From: Paraburkholderia silviterrae
Lineage (GTDB): Bacteria > Pseudomonadota > Gammaproteobacteria > Burkholderiales > Burkholderiaceae
Assembly (NCBI RefSeq): GCF_004353915.1
Contig: NZ_SMRP01000002.1
Location: forward strand, 1-64,000
DNA: 64,000 nt
Direction of reading: 5' to 3'
Every line of letters begins with the position of its first letter. The first letter of the stretch is position 1. The notes under the pieces were generated by a model, which made no database searches, was not told the origin of the DNA, and saw only the letters and a list, made by a program, of their open reading frames with translations. Shown in pieces: positions 9,111-17,845 of this stretch. Made by a program: the position numbers and the translations under genes.

Positions 9111-10625
9111 ATGGTCACCAATCCGCAACTGCTTGCCGCAGTCGATCTCGGTTCGAACAGCTTTCGTCTGATCGTCGGCCGGGTCGAAGAAACCGACGCC
9201 GGCAGCCAGATCTACCCCGTGGATGCCCTGCGCGAGCCCGTGCGCCTGGCCGCCGGCCTCTCGAAGGAGAAGATGCTCGACCGCGCCTCCCAGGTGCGCG
9301 GCTGGGACGCGCTCAAGCGCTTCGGCGAGCGCCTGCGCGACTTTCACCCCGATCACGTGCGCGCCGTGGCCACCAACACGCTGCGCGTGGCCAAGAACGC
9401 GCGCGAATTTCTCGTCGAGGCGGAAAAGGCGCTCGGCTTCCCGATCGAAGTGATCGCGGGCCGCGAAGAGGCGCGCCTGATCTACGCGGGCGCCGCCCAT
9501 TCGGTGCCGGCGAGCGCGGGCAAGCGCTTCGTGGTGGACATCGGCGGCGGTTCGACCGAGTTCATCATCGGCGCGCACTACACGCCGATCCGCATGGAAA
9601 GCCTCTATATCGGCTGCGTGAGCCATAGCCGCCAGTTCTTCCCGGCCGGCAACGTCGACGAATACACCATGCGCCAGGCGGAGCTGGCCGCCACGCGCGA
9701 GATCCAGATCATTTCGGCCGACTATCGCAAGACCGGCTGGGACCAGGCGATCGGCTCCTCGGGCACCGCGCGTGCGCTCGCCGAGCTCGTCGAGGCCAAT
9801 GGCTTCAACGACCCGGGCATCACGCACGGCATCTCGCGCGGCGGCCTCGAGCGCTTGAAGCGCGCGCTCATCAAGGCCGAGAACGTCAACCGCCTGAAGC
9901 TCGTCGCGCTCAAGCCCGACCGCATTCCGGTGCTCGCGGGCGGCCTCTCGATCATGATCGCCGTGTTCGAAGAGCTCGGCATCGACTACGTCGACACCAC
10001 CGACGGCGCGCTGCGTCTGGGCGTGCTGTACGACCTGCTAGGTCGTTCGCAGCACGAGGACATGCGTACCGTCACCGTGGAAGGCTTCATGCGCCGCTAT
10101 GGTGTGGACCGCGCGCAGGCAGCGCGCATCGGCGAGCTGGCGGTGAGCTTCTACGACCAGTTCGAGGAGCCCGACGAAGAGCGCCGCGAGGAAAACCGCA
10201 TGTTCCTCGGCTGGGCGGCGTCGCTGCACGAGATCGGGCTCTCGATTTCGCACAGCGCGTATCACAAGCACTCGGCCTATATCGCCAGCAACGCCGACAT
10301 GCCCGGCTTCTCGCGCACCGACCAGGCGCGGCTCGCCGCGCTCGTGCTCGGCCACGTGGGCAAGCTTGGCAAGCTCTCGCAGACGCGCGACGTGGAATGG
10401 CCGCTGCTGTTCTGCCTGCGCCTCGCGGGGCTCTTGAGCCGCCGCCGCGCGGACGTCGGCCTGCCACAGATCAAGGTGGTGCAGGAAGGCAACGGCTACG
10501 AAGTGCTGCTGCCCAACGCATGGGTGCAGAACAATCCGCTCACCGATTACAACCTCGTTCAGGAAGCGGCGGAGTGGGGCAAGGTCGGGATACCGTATCG
10601 CGTGGTGTATACCGACGACGAGTGA
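9111..10625 (+). CDS. ppx: Exopolyphosphatase (Ppx/GppA family)
   Basis: Degrades polyphosphate processively from its ends, 504 residues from the chosen start. The ASKHA-fold phosphate loops are plain: AVDLGSNSFRL (residues 10-20) and VVDIGGGSTEFIIG, with GSSGTARALAEL later and a C-terminal HD-like region (LHEIGLSISHSAYHKHSAY). The start at MVTNPQ gives the usual family N-terminus. An in-frame ATG at 9009 has a better ribosome-binding site (GAGGAG) and would add 34 residues, so the true start is open. It is divergent from ppk. Confidence 0.94.
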   Translation: MVTNPQLLAAVDLGSNSFRLIVGRVEETDAGSQIYPVDALREPVRLAAGLSKEKMLDRASQVRGWDALKRFGERLRDFHPDHVRAVATNTLRVAKNAREFLVEAEKALGFPIEVIAGREEARLIYAGAAHSVPASAGKRFVVDIGGGSTEFIIGAHYTPIRMESLYIGCVSHSRQFFPAGNVDEYTMRQAELAATREIQIISADYRKTGWDQAIGSSGTARALAELVEANGFNDPGITHGISRGGLERLKRALIKAENVNRLKLVALKPDRIPVLAGGLSIMIAVFEELGIDYVDTTDGALRLGVLYDLLGRSQHEDMRTVTVEGFMRRYGVDRAQAARIGELAVSFYDQFEEPDEERREENRMFLGWAASLHEIGLSISHSAYHKHSAYIASNADMPGFSRTDQARLAALVLGHVGKLGKLSQTRDVEWPLLFCLRLAGLLSRRRADVGLPQIKVVQEGNGYEVLLPNAWVQNNPLTDYNLVQEAAEWGKVGIPYRVVYTDDE

Positions 10626-10667
10626 TATTCGTCTGAGCGACGCGTCTCGCTCGAAGCGCTCGAGAAA

Positions 10668-10696
10668 CAACGCCCGGTCTGTTGAGCCGGGCGTTG
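10668..10696 (+). terminator. Hairpin after ppx
   Basis: CAACGCCCGG (10668-10677) pairs perfectly with CCGGGCGTTG (10687-10696), loop 9 bases. T content after it is weak. It lies between the convergent ppx and olsB genes and may end transcription from either side. Confidence 0.6.
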
Positions 10697-10742
10697 TGCT
10701 TTGGGTGCGCCGCTTAAGTGTGTTCTGGCGTGTCCGGTGCGT

Positions 10743-11561
10743 TTATCGTGCCGCGGCGTCGCCGAGGAAGTGGCGCGCGTAGCGCTCGTTGATGTCCGAG
10801 AGTCGGAACAGCGTGAGGAAGTCGGCACAGTTGAAGTCGGGGTCCCAGGCCGGCGCGCCGCAGATCTTCGCGCCCAGGCGCAGATAGCCCTTGATGAGCG
10901 GCGGCGGCACGGCGGACGCGCCCGTGCGCAGCTCCTCGACGGGCAGCGGCGTGTGCGGGAACGCGCGGTATTCGGGCGCCGTGAGCGCGTTCGCGCCGAG
11001 CGAGGCGTAGAGGTTGGCGGCGTAGTGGCCGCCGTCGACCATGGCGACGCTCGCGCAGCCGAGCATCGTCTCGTAGCCGTTGTGCGTCATGTACGCGCCA
11101 AGTCCGCCCCACAGCGACATGATGACCGAGCCGCTGCGGTAGTCGGGGTGCACGCACGAGCGGCCCACTTCGACCATCTTGGGGCGCAGGTGCGCGAGGC
11201 GCGACACGTCGAATTCGCTTTCGGCGTAGAGGCGGCCGATACGCGCGGCCTGGTGCGGCGGCAGCACGCGGTAGGTGCCGACGACCTTGAGCGTGTCGAG
11301 GTCGCGCACGAGCAGGTGATCGCACCAGGTGTCGAAGGCGTCGACGTCGAGGCCCGCCGGGCCCGAGAGGCGTGCGCCCATTTCCTCGGCGAACACGCGG
11401 TAGCGCAGGCGCTGCGCCTCGCGCAGCTCTTCGTCGCTGCGAGCCCAGGCCACCTGCAGGCGATGCTGCGGGGTGACCGTTTCTTCGGCGCGCGGCAGGT
11501 GCCGGCTCGACTCGAAGAGTCTCGAGGCGAACGGCAGGGAGGGCGTCGGCAGATCTCGCAT
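10743..11561 (-). CDS. olsB: OlsB-like 3-hydroxyacyl-ACP-dependent ornithine acyltransferase
   Basis: GNAT-type N-acyltransferase of the OlsB/hemolysin-like family, 272 residues. The family performs the first step of ornithine-lipid synthesis, N-acylation of ornithine. The acyl-CoA/ACP-binding core is visible in LRYRVFAEEMGARLSG, FDTWCDHLLVRD, VVGTYRVLPPHQA and the block VEVGRSCVHPDYRSG. The start was taken at MRDLPTPSL; the frame could extend 13 codons further. It lies next to pst/ppk/ppx. In other bacteria ornithine lipids replace phospholipids during phosphate starvation, so the placement makes sense. Substrate assignment rests on family and context. Confidence 0.85.
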   Translation of the reverse strand: MRDLPTPSLPFASRLFESSRHLPRAEETVTPQHRLQVAWARSDEELREAQRLRYRVFAEEMGARLSGPAGLDVDAFDTWCDHLLVRDLDTLKVVGTYRVLPPHQAARIGRLYAESEFDVSRLAHLRPKMVEVGRSCVHPDYRSGSVIMSLWGGLGAYMTHNGYETMLGCASVAMVDGGHYAANLYASLGANALTAPEYRAFPHTPLPVEELRTGASAVPPPLIKGYLRLGAKICGAPAWDPDFNCADFLTLFRLSDINERYARHFLGDAAAR

Positions 11562-11795
11562 GGGGCGTCCTGGTCGGAAGTAAAAGAACTTTCCCGGCAA
11601 TTTAGTAAGACGCGGTTACGTTTCCATGAAGACGCAATGACGATTCAATGACGCGATGTAAGGCGCACGGAGGAGAAGGGCGGCGGGAGCGGCGCGCGAG
11701 GGCGATTTGCGCCGCGCCGCGCGGCGTGTGGGCGGCGGCGCGGCGGGCTCGTGGACGACTGCGGGGATGGGGGCGCGTTTCGAAGTGTTTCGGCG

Positions 11796-12260
11796 CTAGA
11801 CGAGATCGGGCGTGATGGCGGCGAGCAGGACGGCCTCGCCATCGCCGTTGCGCTCGCGGTTCTTGATCCAGAAGACGCCGGCTTTCTTCAGGGCCCAGCT
11901 GCGGCGGTCTTCTTCATTCGATAGCAGGCGCGCGGCCACTTCGCCGAGCGTCGGCTGGTGGCCGACCACGAGCACCGTGGAAGCGATGCCTTCGGGCCAG
12001 CCGGCGGCGGCGAGCACGTCTTCGACGCTCGCGTTGGGCGCGAGCTCGCGCACGACGCGGTACTGGTCGGTGAGCGCCTCGGCGGTCTGGATCGTGCGCG
12101 CGGCGGGGCTCGCGAGGATCACGGCGTCGTCGGGCAGGCGCGCGCGCAGCCAGCGCGCGACGTTCTGCGCCTGCTTGCGCCCGCGCGTGGTGAGCTGGCG
12201 GGCGAGATCGCTCGCGGCGATGTCTTCGGCTTCGGCGTGGCGCCAGAGGATCAGGTTCAT
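11796..12260 (-). CDS. sixA: Phosphohistidine phosphatase SixA
   Basis: Small histidine-phosphatase-superfamily enzyme of 154 residues, the usual size of SixA, which removes phosphate from histidine-phosphotransfer domains. The catalytic RHAEAED motif is at residues 7-13 with His8 as nucleophile. LASPAARTIQTAEAL and the second catalytic histidine in VVGHQPTLGE are also present. It lies downstream of olsB on the same strand side, 195 bases beyond that gene's start. The partner protein cannot be told from the sequence. The 234 bases between it and the TetR gene show no gene. Confidence 0.9.
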   Translation of the reverse strand: MNLILWRHAEAEDIAASDLARQLTTRGRKQAQNVARWLRARLPDDAVILASPAARTIQTAEALTDQYRVVRELAPNASVEDVLAAAGWPEGIASTVLVVGHQPTLGEVAARLLSNEEDRRSWALKKAGVFWIKNRERNGDGEAVLLAAITPDLV

Positions 12261-12494
12261 TTGGCGTCTCTCCAGGGGGGAATGAGTGTGCGCGGGGTTC
12301 TTCTGCGCGGCTTTTCCGAATGGTGCGCGCCGGATGGGGCGGCGGCAAGCGTGGCGCAGAAAAGGCCAAGGGGCACAAGCGGGTTACAGGCCAACGGCTT
12401 GCGACCGCTCGAATCTGGTGCGTTTGCCCCGGCTAGCTTCGCAACGGATGGGGGAGCGTCGTGCGAGCCCGGGCGACGGTGCGTTCAGACCGCA

Positions 12495-13136
12495 TCACGC
12501 CGTTTTCGCCTTGCGTTTGGGCGCGGGCGGCGGGTTGGCCGGCTCGCGGCTGAAGGTCCAGAGAATGCGCATCTGCGCACGCAGCGCGGGCTCTTCCACG
12601 GGAACCAGACAGTACGCGAGCCCGATACGGCTGATCAGCGCGATGATGTCGTCCAGCGCCGGGACCTGCGCGCCGCGCGCGGCGACGTACTGGCGCCAGG
12701 GCTTCTCCAGCACGCGCTGCCACATGGGCGCGATGTCCTCGACGATATAGCCGAACACCTCCGTGGACACGCTCTTGGCCAGGTAGTTGTGGTGAAAGCC
12801 GCCGTGATGGCGGTCCCGGTAGCGCACGGCAAAGCACACGCAGGCCTCGCAGTAGGCCTCGAAGTCGTCCTCGAGGTCGGCCAGGCTGCGCTGCATCTCT
12901 TCGAAGAACGCGCCGTTCTCGACGCTGATCACGCCCTGGATCAGCTCCTTCTTGGTGCCGAAATAGCGGTAGAGCGTGCGGCGCGAAATGTTCGCGCGCT
13001 TCGCGACGTCGTCGATCGAGAAGCCGTCGACCCCCTGTTCGATCATCGCATCGAGGGCCACGCGCAGGATCACGCTGCGCGCATCGTTCGCGCTATCCAT
13101 TCTGCTGGCGTCTCCCCAGCGCAATTGCCGATCCAT
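12495..13136 (-). CDS. TetR-family regulator of the steroid-type catabolic module
   Basis: TetR/AcrR-type repressor, 213 residues. The N-terminal helix-turn-helix is plain (FSIDDVAKRANISRRTLYRY, about residues 36-55), followed by an unassigned all-helical ligand domain. The start MDRQLRW is preceded by AGGAAGGG on the minus strand; the frame can extend further but without a ribosome-binding site. It is divergent from the KshA-like oxygenase, and inverted repeats with TTTGTG/CACAAA half-sites lie between them. A matching repeat lies before the VOC gene at the far end of the module. It most likely represses both transcription units until a steroid-like ligand or CoA ester binds; the ligand is unknown. 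Confidence 0.9.
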   Translation of the reverse strand: MDRQLRWGDASRMDSANDARSVILRVALDAMIEQGVDGFSIDDVAKRANISRRTLYRYFGTKKELIQGVISVENGAFFEEMQRSLADLEDDFEAYCEACVCFAVRYRDRHHGGFHHNYLAKSVSTEVFGYIVEDIAPMWQRVLEKPWRQYVAARGAQVPALDDIIALISRIGLAYCLVPVEEPALRAQMRILWTFSREPANPPPAPKRKAKTA

Positions 13137-13195
13137 ATCCCTTCCTGTCCTGATCAATCGATTGAGCCCATTGCGGCGCAATTTTCTCACGGGAT

Positions 13196-13250
13196 GGCAC
13201 AGAAATGGAATTTGTGCCATCATGCGTCACAAATCATTGTTTTTGTGACA
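13196..13250. promoter_or_regulatory. TetR operator region, left end of module
   Basis: AATTTGTGCC (13209-13218) and GTCACAAATC (13226-13235) form an imperfect inverted repeat with 7 bases between. A further half-site GGCACAGAAAT starts at 13196, and TTTTTGTGACA lies at 13240-13250. The region sits between the divergent TetR and oxygenase genes. The same half-sites recur at 20829-20883. Confidence 0.75.
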
Positions 13251-13365
13251 TAGCGCCGAAGCCAGGCCGCCGCTCGCATCCGGGCGATGCTGGCTGGCGC
13301 TTTCGCGGGCGGCGTTCGGCAATCAGGAGGCCGAAGCTTGCCCGCACCCACTCGAGGAGACACTC

Positions 13366-14490
13366 ATGGCCGATTCCACCGTGCTCGATGGCAAGCACGC
13401 CATTCACAAGATTCACGCCGCGCCCATCGAGGAGCGCTACGCGCGCGGCTGGCACTGCCTGGGTCTCGCCGACGACTACCGGGACGGCAAGGCGCACGGA
13501 CTGTCGATCTTCGGCACGCGCGTGGTCGTGTTCCAGGGCGAGGACGGGCAGTTGCGCGTGCTCGACGGCTATTGCCCGCACATGGGCGCCGATCTCGGCC
13601 AGGGGCGTATCGAGGGCGACACGGTGGTGTGCCCGTTCCACGGCTGGCAGTGGGCCTCGGACGGCAAGTGCGCGGCCATTCCGTATTCGCAGCGGATCCC
13701 GCCGAAGGCGCGCATCAAATCGTGGCCGGTGATGGAGCAAAACCGGCTGCTGTTCGTGTGGAACGACCCGGAAGGGAACGCGCCCGATCCAACGGTTGCG
13801 ATCCCGAAGATCAACGCGTGTTTCTCCGATGCCTGGAGCGGCTGGGCGATCGTCAAATGGGTGATCAACACGAACTGCCGCGAGCTGATCGACAACCAGT
13901 CGGACATGGCGCACTTCGGGCCGGTCCATGGCGCGCCCATCGACTATTTCTGCAATACGTTCACCGGCCACGTGGCCTATCAGAAGTTGCGCGGAGGCAG
14001 CCCGCGGCTTGCGGGGGACGGCGGCTTGACGGCCGATTCCGCCTATTTCGGCCCGGCCTACCACGTCACGCTGATGACCGGTGAGGCGCAGGGGCAACCG
14101 ATCAAATCGATCCTGCTCAACAGCCACGTGCCGATCGACACGAACAGCTTCGAGCTGCGCTTCGGCGTGATGGTCGAGAAGAACCCGGCCCTGACCGACG
14201 AGCAGAACCGCGCGATGGTGGAAGGCTACGTGCAGGCCGCGCAAGCCGCTTTTCGCGAGGACGTGGCGCTCTGGGACACCAAGACGCGCGTCGACAATCC
14301 GTTGCTGTGCGAAGGCGACGGCCCGATCTACCGCCTGCGCGAGTGGTACCGGCAGTTCTATACCGACGTGGCCGCGCTGCCCGCGCAGCGCGCGGCTGTC
14401 GAGGTGCACGAGTACCGCCGCGAGGATGCGTGCTGGCGCAAGCGTCCCGACGTGCCGGCCGAGGCCGTGAGCCGTCTTTCCACGATTTGA
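13366..14490 (+). CDS. KshA-like Rieske non-heme iron oxygenase (3-ketosteroid 9-alpha-hydroxylase type)
   Basis: Terminal oxygenase of 374 residues. The Rieske [2Fe-2S] ligands are Cys70/His72 (CPHMGADL) and Cys89/His92 (CPFHGWQW). The mononuclear iron motif DNQSDMAHFGPVH supplies Asp180, His183 and His188. ARGWHCLGLA, the DNPLLCEGDGP motif and RLREWYRQFY match what I recall of KshA, the oxygenase of 3-ketosteroid 9-alpha-hydroxylase. With a Delta1-dehydrogenase such an enzyme opens steroid ring B. No KshB-type reductase is in the module, so electrons must come from elsewhere. First gene of the left transcription unit; GGAGACACTC precedes the ATG. Exact substrate unproven. Confidence 0.85.
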   Translation: MADSTVLDGKHAIHKIHAAPIEERYARGWHCLGLADDYRDGKAHGLSIFGTRVVVFQGEDGQLRVLDGYCPHMGADLGQGRIEGDTVVCPFHGWQWASDGKCAAIPYSQRIPPKARIKSWPVMEQNRLLFVWNDPEGNAPDPTVAIPKINACFSDAWSGWAIVKWVINTNCRELIDNQSDMAHFGPVHGAPIDYFCNTFTGHVAYQKLRGGSPRLAGDGGLTADSAYFGPAYHVTLMTGEAQGQPIKSILLNSHVPIDTNSFELRFGVMVEKNPALTDEQNRAMVEGYVQAAQAAFREDVALWDTKTRVDNPLLCEGDGPIYRLREWYRQFYTDVAALPAQRAAVEVHEYRREDACWRKRPDVPAEAVSRLSTI

Positions 14491-14503
14491 GGCGAGGGCC
14501 ATC

Positions 14504-16249
14504 ATGCACGACGATCGACATGATCCGCTCGGCGATTCCACGCATGCCACGTACGACGTGGTGGTGGTCGGCTCCGGCGCGGGCGCGATGACGGCGGCGC
14601 TGCGCGCGCACGATCAGGGCCTGTCGGTCCTCGTCGTCGAGAAGAGCGCCGTGTACGGCGGCACGACGGCGGTGTCCGGGGGCGGCATCTGGATTCCCTG
14701 CAACGACCAGATCGCCGCGCTCGGCGGCAGCGATTCGTACGACGAAGCCATTACCTATCTGCGCGACGTTGTGGGCGAGGACTTCGATCCGAAGCGCATC
14801 GACGCGTATCTCGAGAACGGGCCGAAGATGGTCGGCTGGCTCGCGAAGCACGCGCAGACTCACTTTCACGCGGTGCCGCGCTATCCCGACTACTACCCGG
14901 ACCGCAAGGGCGGCAAGCCCGGCTACCGGACGATGGAGCCGGCGGCCTTCGACGCCGCGCGCCTGGGCGAGCACTTCGACGAGCTGCGGGCGCCGTCGCC
15001 GGCCACGCTGATTGGCGGCCGCATTGCGATGACGCAGATCGAAGCGCACACGATCCTCGCCAAGGAGCGCGGCTGGCTGCGCCTCACCGCGAGGCTGATG
15101 CTGCGCTATGCGACCGATTTCCGCTGGCGCCGGCGCACCTCGCGCGACCGCCGCCTCACGCTCGGCAATGCGCTCGTCGCGAGCCTGCGGGCCGCGCTCG
15201 CGCAGCGCGGCATCGAGCTCTGGCTCGACACGCCGATGCGCTCGCTGCACGCCGACGGCGCACGCGTGGACGGCGTGATCGTGGAGCGCGAGGGGCGCCC
15301 ATTCGGCATTCGCGCCACGCGCGGCGTGATCCTCGCATGCGGCGGTTTCGAAGCGAATCAGGCGATGCGCGAACAGTATCTGCCCAAACCCACGCGCGCC
15401 GAGTGGAGCGCCGCGCCGCCGATCAACACCGGCGATGGCATTCGCGCCGGGCTCGCGCTGGGCGCCGACACCGCGTTGATGGATTTCGTCTGGGGCGTGC
15501 CGACGGTGCGCGTGCCGGGCGAGGAGAAGCAGCGCGCCCTGTTCGTCGAGCGCTCGGCGCCGCGCTGCGTGATGGTCAACCAGCTCGGGCGGCGCTTCGT
15601 CAACGAATCGGCGCCTTACCCGGATGTGATCCACGCGATGTACGCGGACCATGCGCGCACCCAGGCGAACGTGCCCGCGTGGCTGATCTTCGACGCCGAG
15701 TACCGCAAGCGCTATCCGTGCGGCGTGCTGCTGCCCGGCAGCGTGCAGCCGGACAGCAAGATCCCGGCCGGCTGGCTCGACAACGTCATCTATCGCGCCG
15801 ACACGCTGGCCGACCTGGCCGCGAAGATCGGCGTCGATGCCGGGGGCCTCGCGCAAACCGTCGTGCAGATGAACGGCTACGCGGCGAGTGGCGTCGACAC
15901 CGAATTCGGCAAGGGCAGCAATGTGTTCGACCGGTATTACGGCGACTCGTCGTGCAAGCCCAATCCGTGTCTTGGGCCGATCGAGCGCGCGCCGTTCTAT
16001 GCGCTGCGTCTGGACCCGGGCGAGATCGGCACCAAAGGGGGGCTGCGCACCGATGCCCAGGCGCGCGTGCTGCGGCCCGACGGCTCGGTGATCGACGGCC
16101 TCTATGCGCTCGGCAACACGACGGCCGCGGTGATGGGCAAGACCTATCCAGGCCCCGGCTCGACGATCGGGCCGGCCATGACGTTCGGCTATGTCGCGGC
16201 CGATCACATTGCGGCCACGCGCGTCACGGCCGAAGCCGTCAGTTCTTGA
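14504..16249 (+). CDS. 3-ketosteroid Delta1-dehydrogenase-like flavoprotein (KstD family)
   Basis: FAD-dependent dehydrogenase of 581 residues in the fumarate-reductase/KstD superfamily. The dinucleotide motif VVGSGAGAMTAALRA is at residues 21-35, followed by the KstD-like GGTTAVSGGGIWIP block. Two catalytic-region signatures are present: VNQLGRRFVNESAPYPD in the middle, and near the C-terminus TYPGPGSTIGPAMTFGY, where Tyr548 and Gly552 align with the KstD pair that enolises the 3-keto group. It starts 13 bases after the oxygenase gene, so the KshA/KstD pair is co-transcribed as expected for steroid ring opening. Confidence in family is high, in exact steroid low. Confidence 0.87.
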   Translation: MHDDRHDPLGDSTHATYDVVVVGSGAGAMTAALRAHDQGLSVLVVEKSAVYGGTTAVSGGGIWIPCNDQIAALGGSDSYDEAITYLRDVVGEDFDPKRIDAYLENGPKMVGWLAKHAQTHFHAVPRYPDYYPDRKGGKPGYRTMEPAAFDAARLGEHFDELRAPSPATLIGGRIAMTQIEAHTILAKERGWLRLTARLMLRYATDFRWRRRTSRDRRLTLGNALVASLRAALAQRGIELWLDTPMRSLHADGARVDGVIVEREGRPFGIRATRGVILACGGFEANQAMREQYLPKPTRAEWSAAPPINTGDGIRAGLALGADTALMDFVWGVPTVRVPGEEKQRALFVERSAPRCVMVNQLGRRFVNESAPYPDVIHAMYADHARTQANVPAWLIFDAEYRKRYPCGVLLPGSVQPDSKIPAGWLDNVIYRADTLADLAAKIGVDAGGLAQTVVQMNGYAASGVDTEFGKGSNVFDRYYGDSSCKPNPCLGPIERAPFYALRLDPGEIGTKGGLRTDAQARVLRPDGSVIDGLYALGNTTAAVMGKTYPGPGSTIGPAMTFGYVAADHIAATRVTAEAVSS

Positions 16250-16325
16250 GCAGGACTATGCCGGGCGTTGCGATAGCGGAGTGGCTTGCGACATCGCCCG
16301 CATGTGAACCGGAGGAGACACATTC

Positions 16326-17822
16326 ATGGGGGAAGCAGTACGGGACGCCTGCATCATCGAGGGCAGTGCTGTTCGCGAGTGGGCAGATGTGGCCGACGTG
16401 CTGGTTGTCGGTTTCGGCATGGCGGGCGCCTGCGCGGCCATCGAGGCACGCGCGTGCGGCGCCTCGGTGCTCGTCGTCGAGTGCAGTGGTGGCGGTACCG
16501 GCACGACCGCGGCCGCATCGGGGCATTTCTATCTGGGCGGCGGCACGCCGGTACAACGGGCCTGCGGCTTCGAAGACAGCGCGCAGGAAATGGCCCGCTA
16601 TCTCGAGGCGGTTGCGCTCGAACCCGATCGCGACAAAATCCATGCGTACTGCGAAGGAAGCGTCGAGCATTTCAACTGGCTCGAGGCGCAGGGTATCCCG
16701 TTCGAGCGGAGCTACTATCCGCACAAGAACGTGATCCAGCCCGGCAAGGAATGCCTGATCTGGACCGGTAATGAAGAGGTCTGGCCGTATCGCGAGATGG
16801 CGAAGCCCGCGCCGCGCGGACACAAGGTTGCCTTCGACGGCGAAGAGGGCGGTGGGGCGCTTGCATTGCGCATCCTCGCGCAGAGCGCCGAGGCCGCCGG
16901 CGTGCGGGTCTTCGCGTACGGCAAGGTCGACGCGCTCGTTCATGAGCATGGGCGCATCGTTGGCGTGCGTGTGCGGCGCTTCGGCGAGACGTTCTTTCTG
17001 CGCGCCAACGAGGGCGTCGTGCTGGCCACCGGCGGATTTGGCCAAAACCCGGAAATGGTGGCCGAGCATGTTCCTGTTCTCTCAACCGCCTATGTTCAGG
17101 GCGGCCCGCACGACGACGGTCTGGGCATCCGCATGGGCGTGGCCGCCGGCGGTGTCGCGTTGCACATGGGGCAGCCGTTTCTGACGTCGCCGTTTTATCC
17201 GCCCGAGGACCTGCTCAAGGGCATTCTCGTCAACGGCGCCGGCCAGCGCTTCGTAGCGGAAGATTCCTATCACAGCCGCTCCAGCATCGCGGCGACACGG
17301 CAGCCCGACGGCCGCGTCTATCTGATCGTGGATGCGTCGATCTTCGCGTATCCACGTTTTGCAGAACTGACGAATCAGCGGCTGATCGACGGCTTTGAAA
17401 CTATCGCCGAGATGGAGGCCGGTCTCGGGCTGGATGCCGGCACGCTGCAAGCCACGATGGACGCCTACAACGCACACGCCGCGCAAGGCGAGGACCCCGC
17501 GTTCCACAAGCATCCCAAATGGCTCAAGCCATTGACGGACGGGCCCTATGCCGCGTTTGACCTGTCATTCGGGCAGGCCGTGTATACGGGCTTCACGTTG
17601 GGTGGCCTGAAGGTCTCGCCCGATGCGCAGGTGCTGGACGCCCAAGGCGAGGCCATTCCGGGGCTCTATGCCGCCGGCGCGTGCGCTTCGAATATCGCGC
17701 AGGACAGCGATGGCTATGCCTCGGGAACCTGCCTTGGCGAGGCCTCGTTTTTCGGCAGGCGAGCGGGGCGCCACTGCGCCGCACTTCGCGATGGCGTCGG
17801 TGGGTCAAAGCCACTCGACTGA
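16326..17822 (+). CDS. FAD-dependent oxidoreductase, KstD/fumarate reductase superfamily
   Basis: Second flavoprotein of the module, 498 residues. The N-terminal FAD motif is GFGMAGACAAIEA (about 29-41), and the C-terminal block LYAAGACASNIAQDSDGYAS is typical of the fumarate-reductase/KstD superfamily. It lacks the TYPGPG motif of the preceding KstD protein, so it probably acts on another bond, for example as a Delta4-type dehydrogenase or an ene-reductase on the same scaffold; this is inference. GGAGGAG lies 8 bases before the ATG, 76 bases after the previous gene. The first 20 residues before the Rossmann strand are unusual. Confidence 0.82.
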   Translation: MGEAVRDACIIEGSAVREWADVADVLVVGFGMAGACAAIEARACGASVLVVECSGGGTGTTAAASGHFYLGGGTPVQRACGFEDSAQEMARYLEAVALEPDRDKIHAYCEGSVEHFNWLEAQGIPFERSYYPHKNVIQPGKECLIWTGNEEVWPYREMAKPAPRGHKVAFDGEEGGGALALRILAQSAEAAGVRVFAYGKVDALVHEHGRIVGVRVRRFGETFFLRANEGVVLATGGFGQNPEMVAEHVPVLSTAYVQGGPHDDGLGIRMGVAAGGVALHMGQPFLTSPFYPPEDLLKGILVNGAGQRFVAEDSYHSRSSIAATRQPDGRVYLIVDASIFAYPRFAELTNQRLIDGFETIAEMEAGLGLDAGTLQATMDAYNAHAAQGEDPAFHKHPKWLKPLTDGPYAAFDLSFGQAVYTGFTLGGLKVSPDAQVLDAQGEAIPGLYAAGACASNIAQDSDGYASGTCLGEASFFGRRAGRHCAALRDGVGGSKPLD

Positions 17823-17845
17823 TCGAACCACAACAAGGAATCGCA

